A DNA stretch of 38,033 bases from positions 1-38,033 of the forward strand of contig DLMG01000102.1 of NCBI GenBank assembly GCA_002479245.1. Reading direction: 5' to 3'. This DNA comes from Verrucomicrobia subdivision 3 bacterium UBA7542 (GTDB lineage: Bacteria > Verrucomicrobiota > Verrucomicrobiia > Limisphaerales > UBA11358). The position numbers and the translations under genes are program-made. Positions 1 through 7,186 of the stretch are shown one piece after another; position 1 is the first letter of the stretch, and every line of letters begins with the position of its first letter. The notes beneath the pieces were generated by a model, which was not told the DNA's origin, ran no database searches, and saw nothing but the letters and a program-made list of their open reading frames with translations.

Positions 1-405
1 CCCGCGAATTTTGTTTTGCCCGCGACCGGCGTCTTTCTGTCCGATGCCCGGCACGAATTTATTTTTATCCGTTGCTTCGGTCTTGAGTTGGCGGCGGTAA
101 GCGGCAGGCGGCGCGGTGGAACGGCATGAGTGGAACCGCGTGCCGGAGCGGCGACGCCAAGCTCAAGACGGAAGCCAACGCGACTGCGTTTTCCATTGTC
201 CGTCCGCGACGAGCGCGCGTTACACGACTGTGGAACGCGCGTTGGTCGCGGACACTGAACCCAACGGCTTTTGTTTTTTAGCATTGGCGGGTTTCCTTAT
301 GGTCGCATCCTGTCACCGCGACTGGTGACGACTGCGCTGCTGCACTAAAGATTTTTTGAACCGGCGGAATGCGATTGACCCAAGATGCAAACCAATTTTG
401 TCGGA
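1..405. other. left flank, no gene supported
   Basis: I see no convincing gene here. The only open frame (about 70 codons, 116-328) has arginine-rich, low-information content and no ribosome binding site. The stretch lies outside the tRNA-bounded island, downstream of the minus-strand integrase that ends at 406. Its one notable structure is the large inverted repeat at 202-253. Confidence 0.6.
202..253. repeat. 20-bp-arm inverted repeat
   Basis: The arms at 202-221 and 234-253 are complementary except for two central positions, around a 12-base loop. The outer part of each arm is GTCCGCGAC / GTCGCGGAC. The same word recurs in the repeat field at 3240-3490. There is no T-tract, so it is not a typical intrinsic terminator. 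It could be a protein-binding or REP-like element. Confidence 0.7.
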
Positions 406-1566
406 TCAATTCGCGGGCGTTTTCGCTTTTAATTCGGAGGCATTTTCTTCGTTTTCGATAAATCTGACTTTCTGCGCCATCGCCGTCGAATGACTGTCGC
501 GCAGATGCCCATAAACTTTCATCGCCAGCGCGCCGCCGTCCTTGTGGCCGAGCCAGCGGCTTACTGTGGGAATATCAACGCCCGATTCAATGCAGCGGGT
601 GGCAAACAAATGTCGCAAATCGTGGTGCGTGATACGGACGATGCTCAACTTCTTGCAGGCCGTATCAATAGCACCCTGGCATTCGTGAACCAGCATGACC
701 GGCTTGCTCAAAAATTCCGTTTCTCCGCGCTCCGTTTGCAACCGTTGCAACAAACGGCGCATATCGGGAATCATGGGGACACGACGAATTTCCCAATTCT
801 TTGTGCCGGTGGCAGGATCGCCCAAAACTGAGATTTCACCTTTTTCAAAATCGCAGTCCCGGCCATTGACGCGCGCCGCTTCACCTTTTCGGCATCCGCT
901 GTATGCCAAAAATTCCACTAGATCGGCGCAGCGTTCCGCCCAGCCACCATCCCCGTTCCTGATGGTGTTTATCAGTTCAACGAACTGCTTTTGACTCGGA
1001 AGCTGCAATTGCTTCAGCCGGATTTTTTTTCGTTTGATGTGGACGGCGGGATTGTCGTAACGCGCGCCTGCTTCAACCGCGATGTCCAAAACCAACTTAA
1101 ATGTTCCGATGGTATTATTGAAAGCCGATGGACTTGCGGTTTTTCCGAAGCGCGCAGCCCACGCCAAGCCGTCACCTTTGGAGATTTGGGCAACGTCCAT
1201 TTGATTGAGGTCAGGCCACGATTTCAGCAAGGCCGTTATCCGTTCCTGCCGGTAGGCTTTGCTTCGGTCTTTGAGCGACTGGTCGCCGCTTAACCGTTCG
1301 CGGTAAGTTTGCAAGGCATCGGCAAACGTCATTTTCCCGCGTGCTACCGCCGTCTGCGCCGCTGCACGCTGCCGCTCCTCTTTGTGAAAATCGCCAAGCC
1401 GCAGTTTGGCGACGCTGATTCGGTCGGTTTTGAGCGACTTCCAAATCAGCTTGCCGCGCACGCGAATTCGCGCATAATAGTTTCCTGATTGAACGTGGCG
1501 GACGAGGTTCGCCACGGGTGTTTTTTGCCAGCGTTGTTCTGTATCGTTTGATGAATTGGTCTTCAT
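406..1566 (-). CDS. tyrosine recombinase / integrase (left flank)
   Basis: A 386-residue site-specific recombinase of the phage-integrase family, expected to cut and rejoin DNA through a tyrosine. The N-terminal part is an arm/core-binding region. The catalytic half shows box I (SGCRKGEAARV), the box II HDLRH motif, LGHKDGG and the nucleophile in KVYGHL, so every canonical residue appears present. The ATG at 1566 was chosen because the protein begins there and a good promoter lies immediately upstream. The gene lies outside the tRNA-bounded island and points away from the tRNA, so it probably belongs to a different element or is a remnant of one. The N-terminal wording (ARIRVRGKLIWKSLKTD) resembles integrases I associate with Verrucomicrobiota. 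That link is from memory only. Confidence 0.93.
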   Translation of the reverse strand: MKTNSSNDTEQRWQKTPVANLVRHVQSGNYYARIRVRGKLIWKSLKTDRISVAKLRLGDFHKEERQRAAAQTAVARGKMTFADALQTYRERLSGDQSLKDRSKAYRQERITALLKSWPDLNQMDVAQISKGDGLAWAARFGKTASPSAFNNTIGTFKLVLDIAVEAGARYDNPAVHIKRKKIRLKQLQLPSQKQFVELINTIRNGDGGWAERCADLVEFLAYSGCRKGEAARVNGRDCDFEKGEISVLGDPATGTKNWEIRRVPMIPDMRRLLQRLQTERGETEFLSKPVMLVHECQGAIDTACKKLSIVRITHHDLRHLFATRCIESGVDIPTVSRWLGHKDGGALAMKVYGHLRDSHSTAMAQKVRFIENEENASELKAKTPAN

Positions 1567-1572
1567 GCATAT

Positions 1573-1601
1573 AGTATAGAACAGCAGTATAGAAAACGCA
1601 A
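1573..1601 (-). promoter_or_regulatory. sigma70-like promoter of the 406-1566 integrase, probably leaderless
   Basis: Read on the minus strand, TTGCGT (1601-1596) and TATACT (1578-1573) are separated by 17 bases. Only 6 bases separate the -10 box from the ATG at 1566, so transcription would begin at or next to the start codon. No Shine-Dalgarno sequence is present, consistent with a leaderless mRNA. Confidence 0.6.
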
Positions 1602-1606
1602 GTGGA

Positions 1607-1628
1607 GAAATGCAAAAACCAGCATTTC
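1607..1628. repeat. 7-bp inverted repeat between integrase promoter and tRNA
   Basis: GAAATGC (1607-1613) and GCATTTC (1622-1628) are perfect inverted copies around an A-rich 8-base spacer. The site lies just upstream of the integrase -35 box and 22 bases before the tRNA. It could be an operator, but nothing in the sequence proves it. Confidence 0.4.
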
Positions 1629-1649
1629 ACCTAATAAAATCAGTATAAC

Positions 1650-1739
1650 GGAAGGGTGGCTGAGTGGTTGAAGGCACCTGACTCGAAATCAGGCTTAGGA
1701 GCAATCCTAACGTGGGTTCGAATCCCACCCCTTCCGCCA
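1650..1739 (+). tRNA. tRNA-Ser(CGA), CCA encoded
   Basis: A complete class II tRNA. The acceptor stem is GGAAGGG / CCCTTCC and the discriminator base is G1736, with CCA encoded at 1737-1739. The anticodon stem is CCTGA / TCAGG (1677-1681, 1689-1693) with loop CTCGAAA, giving anticodon CGA at 1684-1686. A long variable arm follows, then the T arm GTGGG-TTCGAAT-CCCAC. The gene reads codon UCG. It is also the integration target: its 3' 23 bases are the att repeat of the island. The tRNA stays intact because the incoming element supplies the same 3' end. Confidence 0.97.
1717..1739 (+). repeat. attL core: 3' end of tRNA-Ser
   Basis: This 23-base segment runs from the T loop (TTCGAAT) to the encoded CCA and is repeated exactly at 36734-36756. 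One mismatch further upstream the identity resumes (TGG), so the similarity covers about 27 bases. Tyrosine recombinases commonly use tRNA 3' ends in this way. Confidence 0.93.
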
Positions 1740-1773
1740 GTGTTTTATGGCGTTTTGTGATAGTGCTTGACAT

Positions 1774-1824
1774 TTGGGGACAGATTGGGGACATTATTGC
1801 GTATGAAAACGCAACTGTCCCCAA
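1774..1824. promoter_or_regulatory. putative left arm-type integrase sites (TTGGGGACA)
   Basis: TTGGGGACA occurs at 1774-1782 and again at 1785-1793 in direct orientation, 11 bases apart. The inverted form TGTCCCCAA lies at 1816-1824, inside the first codons of integrase A. The direct pair recurs at the right end of the island (36582-36590 and 36592-36600). I infer arm-type binding sites. Their overlap with the integrase start region would let the protein repress its own gene. Confidence 0.6.
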
Positions 1825-3167
1825 GCCCCGGAAAGCCGCTCGTCACCAAGCGCGGCAATGTCACCGTCAAAATTTACGCCGGTAAGAACCGCGTCAACGG
1901 GACGAACTACCACCAATTCACCCTCGCCTACTACGACGGCGCGAAACGGGTCAAGAAACGCTTCTCGGACTTGGAGGAAGCCAAGCAGGAAGCCGAACTC
2001 GCCGCGACCAAACTCGCCAACGGTGAAGGCCAGGTGCTTCGCCTCACGTCACTGGATCGGGCAAATTACCTGCAAGCCCTCGACACCCTGCGTCCGCTCG
2101 GTCGCCAGTTGAATCTCGCCGTGGCCGAATACGCCGAGGTGATGAAGCTCCTGCCGCCGGGCGTGTCACTCCGCGAAGCTGTCACCGATTTTGTGCGCCG
2201 CAACCACACCGTCCGCGAATCACGCACCTTGCCGCAACTGGTCGCCGAATACATCGCGGCCAAGGAGAAGGCGTCCAAGAGCGAAGCCCATCTGCGCGAC
2301 ATCCGCCTGCGCATGACACGGTTTGGCAACTTGTTTCAAATCCCGGTCGCCCATGTTACCGGCAAGATGCTGCAAACGTGGCTCGACGGCCTGACCACCA
2401 GCAACCGCACCAAGCTCAACGAACTCCGCCATGTCAGCGCCCTGCTGCATTTCGCCGTGCGCCGCAAATACGCCCCGCGCGACCTGCTCGACGAAATCGA
2501 AGCCGTTGAACGCCCCGAAGTCACGGCCAGCCCCACGCTCATTTTCACCCCCGACGAACTGCGCGAACTGTTCGCCTCCGCTCCGGCCTCGCTGATTCCG
2601 TGGCTGATTTTTGGCGGATTCTGCGGTCTGCGCAGCGCGGAAATTCTCCGGCTCGACTGGCGCGACGTGAATCTCAAGCGCCGTTTTGTCGAAGTCACCG
2701 CCGACAACGCCAAGACCGCGCAGCGTCGCCTCGTGCCGCTGTCTGACGCCGCCGTTGCTTGGTTGCAACCGCGCGCCAAAGATGAAGGCCACGTCGTAGT
2801 TCGTTCGGGTGACAAGGGCGTTTATTACGACCTCACCGCCGCCGTGAATCAGGCCCGCACCGCCGCCGGTCTCAAAACCAAGTTCAAATGGAAGCGCAAC
2901 GGCCTGCGCCATTCCTTTTGCAGTTACCGCCTTGCCGTCACCCAGGACGCCGCGAAAACTTCGCTCGAAGCTGGCAACAGTCCGCAAATGATCTTCCGGC
3001 ATTACCGCGAACTTACCACCGAGGACGAAGCGAAAGAATGGTTCGGTGTAATGCCGCCCAAAGCGAAGAGTAATGGTAGCACCGTCACGGCAACGACCAT
3101 ACTCGCACCAAAATCTGTTGCTGGTCTGCGCGAACCTGCCGAGATTCTGAACTTTCATCGCAACTGA
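1803..3167 (+). CDS. tyrosine recombinase, integrase A of the island
   Basis: A 454-residue site-specific recombinase, presumably responsible for integration at tRNA-Ser. An N-terminal SAM-like core-binding part precedes the catalytic domain. That domain shows box I (FCGLRSAEIL), a lysine region (KTAQRRLVPL), box II read as NGLRHSF, AGNSPQMI and the tyrosine in FRHYREL. The first His of HxLRH and the His of the usual GHS motif are both Asn here, which I believe is common in this subfamily. I prefer ATG 1803 over an in-frame TTG at 1767, because the upstream stretch would translate through the putative arm sites. It lies 63 bases past the tRNA and ends in a hairpin overlapping its stop codon. 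It is the standard integrase-next-to-att arrangement. Confidence 0.93.
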   Translation: MKTQLSPSPGKPLVTKRGNVTVKIYAGKNRVNGTNYHQFTLAYYDGAKRVKKRFSDLEEAKQEAELAATKLANGEGQVLRLTSLDRANYLQALDTLRPLGRQLNLAVAEYAEVMKLLPPGVSLREAVTDFVRRNHTVRESRTLPQLVAEYIAAKEKASKSEAHLRDIRLRMTRFGNLFQIPVAHVTGKMLQTWLDGLTTSNRTKLNELRHVSALLHFAVRRKYAPRDLLDEIEAVERPEVTASPTLIFTPDELRELFASAPASLIPWLIFGGFCGLRSAEILRLDWRDVNLKRRFVEVTADNAKTAQRRLVPLSDAAVAWLQPRAKDEGHVVVRSGDKGVYYDLTAAVNQARTAAGLKTKFKWKRNGLRHSFCSYRLAVTQDAAKTSLEAGNSPQMIFRHYRELTTEDEAKEWFGVMPPKAKSNGSTVTATTILAPKSVAGLREPAEILNFHRN

Positions 3168-3182
3168 AATTTTTCAGTTTTT
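3162..3182 (+). terminator. hairpin overlapping the integrase A stop codon
   Basis: AACTGAAA (3162-3169) pairs with TTTCAGTT (3172-3179) around a 2-base spacer and is followed by TTT. The stop codon TGA (3165-3167) lies in the left arm. The stem is AT-rich and the T-tract short, so it would be a weak intrinsic terminator. The similar sequence at about 3651-3670 lacks the left arm. Confidence 0.5.
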
Positions 3183-3830
3183 ACCCAGGACACGCCTTAC
3201 TCCTCATCAAAATGAGTTTTTTGCGTCCGCGCAATGGTCGCGGTTTGGCCGCGAAATGTCCGCGCCAAAATCCGGTCAGCCGACCGTGTCCGTGTCCAGT
3301 CCGCGACCGTGTCCAGTCCGAAAGCCGTCCGCATCCGCGCCGTGACCGTGGCCGCGTCCAGTCCGCGACCGCAACCAGTCCGCGTCCGATCCGTAGTCAG
3401 TCCATGACCGCAGCCGCGTCCGTGACGAGTCCACAGTCGCGCAATGTCCACGGCCAGTCCTCGTTCGTATCCAGTCCGTGACCAATCCGGGGACATGACG
3501 CACGGTAGCCGGTTCAATTACAAACCGGAACGGCCAGCCAGACATTTCGTGAACCGCCGCGCCAAAGTGATTCAAGCCGTGTCCACCGCCCTCCCATTCG
3601 TGGTTTTGTCCAAGTCCATCTCTGATCTCGACGCCAGCCGGCTCGACCTCAAATCTCACAGTTTTATCCAAGGCACGCGTTACCCCTTACCAAGCTAATT
3701 TTTCCCGTCCGCGATATGATCGCGGTTCAGACGCGGAATCGCCGCGCAAGAGCCTCATCTGGCGTCCGCGTTCAGTCCGCAACCAGTCCGGGGAAATGAC
3801 GCGCGGAAGCCGGTTCGATTGTGTGGCGTC
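3165..3830. repeat. duplicated non-coding module with GTCC-rich repeat field
   Basis: Two diverged copies of one module. Copy A (about 3165-3525) and copy B (about 3651-3830) both begin CAGTTTT...CCA.G.CACGC.TTAC. Both continue with GTCCGCG-x6-TCGCGGTT hairpin words and end with a TCCGGGGAmATGACGCrCGG segment leading to AGCCGGTTC. Copy A has about 190 extra bases (3285-3480) made of degenerate short repeats of CCAGTCCG and GTCCGCGACC. The whole 3168-4027 interval has no credible gene; open frames there encode only Arg/Gly/Asp-rich low-complexity peptides. It may be a binding or replication region, or an expanded intergenic repeat. Confidence 0.65.
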
Positions 3831-4027
3831 GGCGGTCGCGTCAATCTCTTGCTCGCCCCTTCACCCTTCTGCGCTCCAAATTGACCCGCCCGCCGCCGCC
3901 GGGATTTTGCCTCTAGGCTTCCGGCGCGTGAACCTTTGGCGTCACCGAACCAATCCATCGTGTGCGCGTCGCACACCTTCACCCGGCGACGCCGTGACAG
4001 AATCCGGCTAAAAAATGAGGAGCGAAC

Positions 4028-4255
4028 ATGAATTCGGAACTTCCAGAATTTTTAACCACGCCGGATTACGAAACCAAGTCGCAAGTGGCCCGGCGCTTGA
4101 ACGTCAGCCGGCGGACGATTGACAATCTCATGCGGCAGCGTCGCCTGCCGTTCATCAAACTCACGTCCAAAATCGTCCGTTTCCCCAAAGCCGAAGTGGA
4201 CGCCTATCTCGCCCAACATTTCCGCATCAATGCTCGCGGCCAAGAAACGGGCTAG
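4028..4255 (+). CDS. AlpA/excisionase-like helix-turn-helix protein (first copy)
   Basis: A 75-residue DNA-binding protein of the HTH_17 / AlpA-excisionase type. The helix-turn-helix (SQVARRLNVSRRTIDNLM, about residues 18-35) is followed by the family's short wing, with LPFIKL leading into IVRFPKAEVDAYL. A ribosome site, GAGGAGCGAAC, precedes the ATG. Proteins of this type bend DNA during excision or act as regulators. Its place next to the integrase and ahead of the replication genes fits excision control. The last part (RINARG) matches the C-terminus of the second HTH gene at 5742-5972, suggesting paralogues. Confidence 0.85.
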   Translation: MNSELPEFLTTPDYETKSQVARRLNVSRRTIDNLMRQRRLPFIKLTSKIVRFPKAEVDAYLAQHFRINARGQETG

Positions 4256-4330
4256 GATGTCGGCACATATTTTCGCGCTGACACGCACGATTGCGTTCAC
4301 CGCGCGCGCGGGTAACATCGGAGCGTTTTT

Positions 4331-5575
4331 ATGGCTGGATCACCGCGACAATTTTTCAATCCATGTTCGCCTCGCAAGAACGAGCGAATCCCCGCCAAGA
4401 TTTGGGAGCTGCTTCGTCGCAACGATTCTTTCCGCCGCGACGTGAACCGGCTTCGCGCACTCGACAAACGCGCATCGAAAGAAACTGAAGAATATCAGGA
4501 AGTCGCTCGCCAATTCAACCTCGCAAGTGACGCTTTGGCCGAAGCTCTGCGACAAAAAAATCCACCCACTCCGAAAGAGAAGATCGCCACGCTCAAAGCA
4601 CATCAGGCAGCAGCTTGGCAACGTCTCGAACCAATCAATAGCCGCCCGATTAGAAGACAAACGTTTCGCCTGATTGAAAACCATCGGAAAACACACCCGC
4701 TGGCGGCGCTCGCACTCACTTGGCTTGTCCCCGAACCGGAATTTTTTATCCGCTGCAAACGTCGTGGCCGCATTCAAGAAGGACATGGATTTTCCCCCGA
4801 CTTGCGTGACTCGTCCTGGTCTTGGCGAAATGCTTATGTAGGCAGGGGGCGCAAACTCGCCGTGAAAGTCGGCGGAGAATCGTGGACGCGCGGACCTGGT
4901 ATCTTCGCCCCCAGACTCATAAATCCATTTCCAGATTGGCAAAACTGGCGGCTGGGCGGAGCCTTGTTTGATTGCACAACGCCTTGGAATCGTCTGCCCA
5001 AATCTTTTAGGTCTTGGTTCGTGAGAAATTGGCGGAAGCACTACGACTCAAAAGACGGCTACGAATTCAACTATGTCCGCCCACCGCGCAAGACTGACAT
5101 TTTAAGCCCCGCCGCAGCAGCAGAGTATTGGGGATTCTTGGAAACCGTCAGTTGCAACCGCCTCTTTGCAATATCGCCCTCGTTGCTCACCACAAAGGAT
5201 GTCGGAGCGGTGTTTGAGCGACTTCAAAACCGGATAAAAAAAGGTTTACCCGAGAGCCGTGAGCATCTTTTCGGCAGCGAAACCGCATGGGAACACTACC
5301 TCGCACTCAAAGAAAGAAAATTGTCGCTGGCGGAGCACATTGTCGGCACTGATTACCGGACGATAGATTCTATTTCAGTTACCAAGAGTGTCCGCGACCA
5401 ACGGAGGAATGTGCAATTCGGCGTCAATGCCGTGGAGAAAATGATCGCCCTTGTGTATCCCGTATTTGAACTCAAAAAAGCTGTCCTCGTCCATTCCGCC
5501 CCGCCCCGTGACAAGAAGAAGCGACGCAAACCACGAGCCGCCGCGCCTGTGCCAAAACAGCCAGTCAGAGGGTGA
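4331..5575 (+). CDS. unrecognised 414-residue basic protein
   Basis: I do not recognise this family. The N-terminal ~100 residues are helical and charged, with IPAKIWELLRRNDSFRRDVN resembling the short helical start of some integrative-element regulators. The middle is Trp-rich (SSWSWRNAY, FPDWQNWRLGG). The C-terminus is a strongly basic Pro/Ala tail (KKKRRKPRAAAP), suggesting nucleic-acid contact. GGAG lies 8 bases before the ATG. It sits between the two AlpA-like genes and upstream of the primase gene, so a role in replication or regulation of the element is plausible, but this is inference only. No transmembrane segment or enzyme motif is visible. Confidence 0.75.
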   Translation: MAGSPRQFFNPCSPRKNERIPAKIWELLRRNDSFRRDVNRLRALDKRASKETEEYQEVARQFNLASDALAEALRQKNPPTPKEKIATLKAHQAAAWQRLEPINSRPIRRQTFRLIENHRKTHPLAALALTWLVPEPEFFIRCKRRGRIQEGHGFSPDLRDSSWSWRNAYVGRGRKLAVKVGGESWTRGPGIFAPRLINPFPDWQNWRLGGALFDCTTPWNRLPKSFRSWFVRNWRKHYDSKDGYEFNYVRPPRKTDILSPAAAAEYWGFLETVSCNRLFAISPSLLTTKDVGAVFERLQNRIKKGLPESREHLFGSETAWEHYLALKERKLSLAEHIVGTDYRTIDSISVTKSVRDQRRNVQFGVNAVEKMIALVYPVFELKKAVLVHSAPPRDKKKRRKPRAAAPVPKQPVRG

Positions 5576-5595
5576 CAGTTTTCTTTCTGTCACCC
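5570..5595 (+). terminator. perfect 9-bp hairpin over a stop codon
   Basis: GGGTGACAG (5570-5578) and CTGTCACCC (5587-5595) form a perfect stem with an 8-base loop. The stop codon of the 414-residue gene (5573-5575) lies in the left arm. No T-tract follows, so it may be an mRNA-stabilising or attenuating hairpin rather than a complete intrinsic terminator. A second GC hairpin (GCCGGG / CCCGGC, 5669-5684) follows before the next gene. Confidence 0.5.
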
Positions 5596-5741
5596 CTTAG
5601 ATAAAACTTTCTACATCGGGCAAAATCTTCACTGACGCACACGCTGTCACCAGCAGCCACATCGGAGCGCCGGGTAGCCCCGGCTTGGCGAACAAGCGTA
5701 TCCGACAATGCGCTGGCGCACAACGAGCGTCATTACAAGAC

Positions 5742-5972
5742 ATGGGTGAAAAGATTGCGCCTGACACCGGCCCAGGCCGAAATAGCGAGCCGGAGTTCGA
5801 CCGTAAAAAACAATTCGCACGACGTGCCTCGGTTAGTCCTCGGTGCGTAGATAACTGGTTACATGACCGTCGAATTCCATTTTTACGCATTAACCGCACA
5901 GTTCTGATCCCGTGGCGCGAGGCGTTGGAAAAACTGAAACGCGATTATCAAATCAACGCCCGTGGCGATTAA
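5742..5972 (+). CDS. AlpA/excisionase-like helix-turn-helix protein (second copy)
   Basis: A 76-residue protein if started at ATG 5742; an in-frame TTG at 5685 would add 19 residues unlike the family. The HTH (KKQFARRASVSPRCVDNWL) and wing (RIPFLRINRTVLIPWREAL) align with the 4028-4255 protein, and both end in INARG. It lacks a strong ribosome site. It lies directly upstream of the small and primase genes, with 12 bases to the next start. I infer a second DNA-binding regulator or excisionase. It is more diverged than the first copy and could have specialised for the replication operon. Confidence 0.75.
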   Translation: MGEKIAPDTGPGRNSEPEFDRKKQFARRASVSPRCVDNWLHDRRIPFLRINRTVLIPWREALEKLKRDYQINARGD

Positions 5973-5984
5973 GGAGGCATGGCT

Positions 5985-6290
5985 ATGAGCAATCGTGAAA
6001 TTCTGAACAGCGTCGTCGGTGATCGCGTCCTGTGTGCCTGGCAGCCAGTTCCCGGCATTACCTGGGTTCAAACTCGGTCGCCCGCACACGCGAAACGGTT
6101 GGCCAAACGGCGGGACGCGCGGCCAGTGGTGGTCGGTGTGGCCGGCGGTTATCTGCGGACTTTTGAGTTTCGTCACTCTCTGGCTTGGGCACGGAAACTC
6201 ATCGCCCGTTACACGATTTCGGAAGCGTCCGCTAATGCGCCAAAAATTGTCGCCGCTGCTGACAGGGGTGCTCGCAATGCCCGGACATGA
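5985..6290 (+). CDS. small hypothetical protein of the replication operon
   Basis: About 101 residues, unrecognised. An excellent ribosome site, AAGGAGG (5971-5977), decides the start: it is 7 bases from ATG 5985 but only one base from ATG 5979, so MSNREILN is the likely N-terminus. The protein is basic, with an Arg/Lys-rich centre (AHAKRLAKRRDARP) and no membrane segment. Its TGA overlaps the ATG of the primase-like gene by four bases (ATGA), so the two are translationally coupled. A helper role in replication initiation is an inference from that coupling. Confidence 0.8.
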   Translation: MSNREILNSVVGDRVLCAWQPVPGITWVQTRSPAHAKRLAKRRDARPVVVGVAGGYLRTFEFRHSLAWARKLIARYTISEASANAPKIVAAADRGARNART

Positions 6291-7186
6291 GTGCAACCTT
6301 GCCCCAATTTCTCCGCGACCTGATCGCCAGCCCGCCAAGACACGGCGAGGGTGTGCATTTGTGGTTGTTCCGTGTCGCCCGGCAGCTTCATCCTCATTAT
6401 CAGGACAAGGAGGAACTCGCCAAACTGCTCGCGGCTGCCGTTGCCGGTTGTGGCCGTGCCGTCAGCCGACGTGAAATCGAGGAGGCGATCAATAATTCCG
6501 CCAACTGTGCCTGGCAACCTGATTTCCAGAAAGCCACCGCTTTGCGTGCGCCGGGCTGGCCGAAACCGAACCCGGAACAAATCGCAGCCATTATTCGTGA
6601 CGGTGGTGGTCTCACCGATCTTTGGGAGGCATCGTCCATCCGAATCGAGGACAATGTTGCACACACGGAAAAGGTGATAGACCATTTGTTCCCCGGCAAC
6701 CCGCTCCTGTGCTGCGGGGCGTCACAATCGGATTTTGACACCATGCCGCGTGGTGATTGGCGCGGCGAGCTTACCAGCCTGCAATTCATCGTGCCGTCGC
6801 CGATGTCCGCTATTACCGGTTTGACCAAGGAAGGCCGCACCTCCAAACACACGTTGTCCAACACAGGTCCACGCCGGTTTCTGATTTGTGAATTTGACCA
6901 GGGCGCTGCCGATGCACACGCCGCGCTGCTGTTGCATCTTGGGCAGTTCGCGCCGCTCGTCTGCGCGGTTCACAGTGGCGGGAAAAGTCTCCACGGCTGG
7001 TATTTCGTGGCGGGCCAGCCGGACGCCAAAGTGGAAAAGTTTTTCCGGTATGCGGTTTCCCTCGGCGCGGATCGCGCGACGTGGACGCGCTCCCAATTTG
7101 TGCGGATGCCCGACGGCACGCGGGACAATGGCCGCCGTCAAACCATCTATTTTTTGAATTTCAAACCTTTGGAGACAACACCATGA
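6287..7186 (+). CDS. primase-polymerase (AEP)-like replication protein
   Basis: A 299-residue protein with signs of the archaeo-eukaryotic primase / prim-pol fold. An acidic E-F-D pair (202-204, in LICEFDQ) could bind metal. The characteristic SGGKSLHGWYF segment (230-240) holds the nucleotide-binding His. R-x-PDGTR follows (about 273-279). The N-terminal ~80 residues are helical. Such proteins make primers at plasmid and satellite origins. The gene is coupled by ATGA overlaps to both the upstream small gene and the downstream RepA-like ATPase, a primase-helicase pair typical of autonomously replicating elements. The assignment rests on motif order, not on a search. Confidence 0.75.
   Translation: MSATLPQFLRDLIASPPRHGEGVHLWLFRVARQLHPHYQDKEELAKLLAAAVAGCGRAVSRREIEEAINNSANCAWQPDFQKATALRAPGWPKPNPEQIAAIIRDGGGLTDLWEASSIRIEDNVAHTEKVIDHLFPGNPLLCCGASQSDFDTMPRGDWRGELTSLQFIVPSPMSAITGLTKEGRTSKHTLSNTGPRRFLICEFDQGAADAHAALLLHLGQFAPLVCAVHSGGKSLHGWYFVAGQPDAKVEKFFRYAVSLGADRATWTRSQFVRMPDGTRDNGRRQTIYFLNFKPLETTP

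Noticed and set aside
490..1293. plus-strand open frames within the left integrase gene
   Set aside because: They are antisense shadows of a protein with complete recombinase motifs and have no ribosome site or recognisable domain.
3240..3490. possible CRISPR array
   Set aside because: The repeats are short, degenerate and irregularly spaced, without uniform spacers, and no cas gene is in the window.
3196..3671. overlapping open frames on both strands in the GTCC repeat field
   Set aside because: Their products are Arg/Gly/Asp/Thr-rich translations of short DNA repeats. Several frames are open at once, which points to composition rather than coding.
7081..7182. upstream extension of the RepA-like protein
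   Set aside because: The extra 34 codons lie in the primase coding region. The ATG at 7183 has a ribosome site and the ATGA overlap.
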